A DNA stretch of 15,678 bases from an uncultured Rickettsiaceae bacterium (lineage in GTDB: Bacteria; Pseudomonadota; Alphaproteobacteria; Rickettsiales; Rickettsiaceae), in assembly GCA_905479885.1 (NCBI GenBank), contig CAJQOE010000072.1, positions 1 through 15,678 of the forward strand, in the 5' to 3' direction. Below are positions 14,348 through 15,678 of this stretch, one piece after another. The translations under genes and the position numbers were made by a program. The notes beneath the pieces are model-generated. The model ran no database searches. It had not been told where the DNA came from and saw only the letters and a program-made list of their open reading frames with translations. How positions within the stretch are numbered: the stretch's first letter is position 1; every line of letters begins with the position of its first letter.

Positions 14348-15319
14348 TTATAACGTAATCTTTTTAATAAAATTTTCTACTACTCCAGTATTATGGGTAT
14401 ATTTGATCATTAGGCTATATTGTCCTGATAATTTTTTTCCACGCAAATTTTTGCCTATATAGAAAAAATACCTAGCTTGATATTTACCAAATTTATGCTC
14501 TCTTGCTATTAAGACTTCACCTCCTGGATCTATAATAGATAATTCCACTTTATCACCTTTATCAACCGAAAACATGTCAACAAAACCTATGAATTCTTGA
14601 GGGGTTTCTGGTTGTATAACATTATATTTTCCACTCCGTATTTGCTCAGCATTAGTAAGTTCAAAAACAAATCCAGAATTATATATAATACCAGTTCTAG
14701 CTTGTTGATTCATAAATATAGCATCTTGCCACATAGATTTTGCTGGCAGCCCGCAATCTGGTTGACAGCCATAAAAAGGATCTAGCTCCCTAGTTTTGTC
14801 TTCTAGTTTCTCCCTAAAACTTACGTGCAAATGTGGATATTCTGTCATACCAGACAACCCCACCTCTCCAATAACCTGCCCTACTTTCACCTTGTCTCCA
14901 ACAGATACACGTATAGAATTTTTTTTCATATGACAAAACTGAGCTTCTATATCATCATTTGATAACACCACCCCGTTTCCACACTCAATTCCTTTAATTG
15001 AAGCCCTTCCAATATGTCTAACGCTAATATCGTCAATATCATTGCGTTTAGCTTGAACAACACCAGAAATTGGAGCAACAACTTTTACTCCTTTCTGCAT
15101 TTGCTGCAAATCACGTAAAGCTATATCTGTACCTTTATGACCATTATATGTATTTGGTCCACAGCGAAAATCTAGCTGCTTTTCTTCGAAATAATGCCTA
15201 GGTAGATTTGCAATCCAGCAATCTTCCCCCAGCTTACACTTTAATGGAAATTGTAATAATGAAGTAGCGAGCACATTAAAATTAAAAAATAAAATAATGA
15301 CCGTAATAATAAATCTCAT
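14348..15319 (-). CDS. Secreted M23-family (LytM-type) metallopeptidase
   Basis: A 323-residue exported protein with a signal peptide (hydrophobic residues 3-17, likely cleavage after VLA at 16-18). The M23 zinc endopeptidase domain follows: HKGTD (H61, D65), a catalytic His in QFCHMKK (H130), and HLH (163-165); H61, D65 and H165 would bind zinc. All catalytic residues are present, so it should cut peptidoglycan cross-bridges or stem peptides in the periplasm. Cysteines at about 28, 34, 53, 113, 129, 185 and 189 suggest disulfides. The C-terminal 110 residues form a separate beta-rich region that I do not recognise. GAGGAG lies three bases before the ATG at 15319. The gene stands alone, convergent with trhA and divergent from the NAD synthetase gene. 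Confidence 0.92.
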   Translation of the reverse strand: MRFIITVIILFFNFNVLATSLLQFPLKCKLGEDCWIANLPRHYFEEKQLDFRCGPNTYNGHKGTDIALRDLQQMQKGVKVVAPISGVVQAKRNDIDDISVRHIGRASIKGIECGNGVVLSNDDIEAQFCHMKKNSIRVSVGDKVKVGQVIGEVGLSGMTEYPHLHVSFREKLEDKTRELDPFYGCQPDCGLPAKSMWQDAIFMNQQARTGIIYNSGFVFELTNAEQIRSGKYNVIQPETPQEFIGFVDMFSVDKGDKVELSIIDPGGEVLIAREHKFGKYQARYFFYIGKNLRGKKLSGQYSLMIKYTHNTGVVENFIKKITL

Positions 15320-15380
15320 ATACTCCTCGAATGTAAAACCAGTATCGACGACTATAACAATAGTTAGTTAATTAACGATT

Positions 15381-15420
15381 AAAACAACGCTATACAAATT
15401 TATACAAATATAGTTGTTTT
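15381..15420. repeat. Inverted repeat enclosing two tandem 10-bp repeats
   Basis: Outer arms AAAACAAC and GTTGTTTT (15381-15388 and 15413-15420) are complementary. Between them sit TATACAAATT (15391-15400) and TATACAAATA (15401-15410) in direct repeat, followed by TAG. The structure lies 60-100 nt upstream of the M23 gene start and could be an operator; no regulator is known for it. Confidence 0.45.
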
Positions 15421-15456
15421 GTTTAGTCGCAATAAACGTTATATTATTGTGAACCT

Positions 15457-15557
15457 CCACGGGGCAAGCCCCATGGTATCAAGTCGGCGAGCCGAGTACA
15501 AACTATGTTTGCCATGTGTAACCATGGTTTACTACATCCACGCGGCAAGCCACGTGG
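15457..15557. repeat. GC-rich multi-hairpin intergenic repeat element
   Basis: Four palindromes follow within about 100 bp of otherwise AT-rich spacer. They are CCACGGGGC-AA-GCCCCATGG (15457-15476), TCGGC-GA-GCCGA (15484-15495), AACCATGGTT (15520-15529) and CCACGCGGC-AA-GCCACGTGG (15538-15557). The first and last are variants of one unit and share the GGCAAGCC core. The composition and the variant copies suggest a dispersed repeat family (REP-like or palindromic element) such as occur in many host-associated alphaproteobacteria. Whether it recurs elsewhere in this genome cannot be seen here. Confidence 0.7.
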
Positions 15558-15565
15558 TTTTGCGT

Positions 15566-15593
15566 TTGCTTAATAAACTAAAGTAAGTATACT
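15566..15593 (+). promoter_or_regulatory. Predicted promoter of the NAD synthetase gene
   Basis: TATACT (15588-15593, five of six) ends 7 nt before the ATG at 15601, with TTGCTT (15566-15571) 16 bp upstream of it as a weak -35. Initiation would fall at or next to the start codon. Confidence 0.35.
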
Positions 15594-15600
15594 AAGAATT

Positions 15601-15678
15601 ATGAAAATTTTATTATGCCAACTAACACCCAAAACTGGTGATTTAATAAATAACGCTGCTCTTATACACAAACGTTAT
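15601..15678 (+). CDS. nadE: Glutamine-dependent NAD+ synthetase, N-terminal fragment (cut by window end)
   Basis: Only 26 codons are present. They read MKILLCQLTP, then KTGDLINNAALIHKRY, which is the usual opening of the nitrilase-type glutaminase domain of glutamine-dependent NAD synthetases (a first beta strand followed by QLNPxxGDLxxN). That enzyme makes NAD+ from nicotinate adenine dinucleotide with ATP and ammonia from glutamine. Other carbon-nitrogen hydrolases begin similarly, so the exact member is not certain from this length. The upstream sequence has no Shine-Dalgarno. The frame is open to the last base. Confidence 0.7.
   Translation, partial: MKILLCQLTPKTGDLINNAALIHKRY

Noticed and set aside
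14597..14785. Plus-strand open frame opposite the M23 gene.
   Set aside because: It lies wholly within a well-supported M23 gene on the other strand and has no features of its own.

Overview
The window looks like a piece of chromosome from an AT-rich alphaproteobacterium, probably a host-associated lineage of the Rickettsiales or Holosporales type. This rests on protein style (an alphaproteobacterial MraZ, FtsL and FtsI, TrmD next to L19), very AT-rich intergenic DNA, a broken-up division/cell-wall cluster, and GC-rich palindromic repeats between genes. It is an inference; no marker here fixes the genus. The organism makes meso-diaminopimelate peptidoglycan and queuosine-type tRNA modification.

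Layout. Positions 1-297 are non-coding and hold the terminator of the trmD-rplS pair (677-1399 and 298-693, minus strand). Positions 1400-1727 are a spacer with the tRNA-Pro(UGG) promoter, followed by that tRNA on the plus strand (1728-1804). From 12385 down to 1812, eleven minus-strand genes lie nearly end to end: mraZ, rsmH, ftsL, ftsI, murE, murF, mraY, queE, queC, a GNAT acetyltransferase and a secreted HAD/DUF2608-like protein. The first seven are the front half of the classical dcw cluster. After mraY the usual murD-ftsW-murG part is absent, and queuosine precursor genes follow only 4 nt downstream. Three junctions overlap by exactly 11 nt and several Shine-Dalgarno sequences are written inside the upstream gene, so translational coupling is likely. 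An internal promoter is predicted in front of ftsI.

Upstream of mraZ (12446-12490) lies the most informative regulatory signal: five TGG boxes at an exact 10-bp period, matching the known MraZ operator type. The predicted mraZ promoter runs into it, consistent with autoregulation by MraZ.

The plus strand then carries a paraslipin/stomatin-family membrane protein (12649-13581), a long perfect hairpin (13599-13651) and a haemolysin-III/TrhA-type membrane protein (13679-14332). A secreted M23 peptidase gene (14348-15319, minus) converges on the latter. The last 280 bp before the right end contain two repeat structures and the start of a glutamine-dependent NAD synthetase gene cut by the window edge.

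How the genes work together: rsmH, trmD, rplS, tRNA-Pro, queC and queE serve translation; ftsL and ftsI serve septation; murE, murF and mraY build the lipid I precursor; the M23 peptidase probably remodels the wall. I see no CRISPR array, insertion sequence, prophage or obvious defence system, and most coding content is ordinary housekeeping. The points worth a second look are mainly regulatory and architectural.
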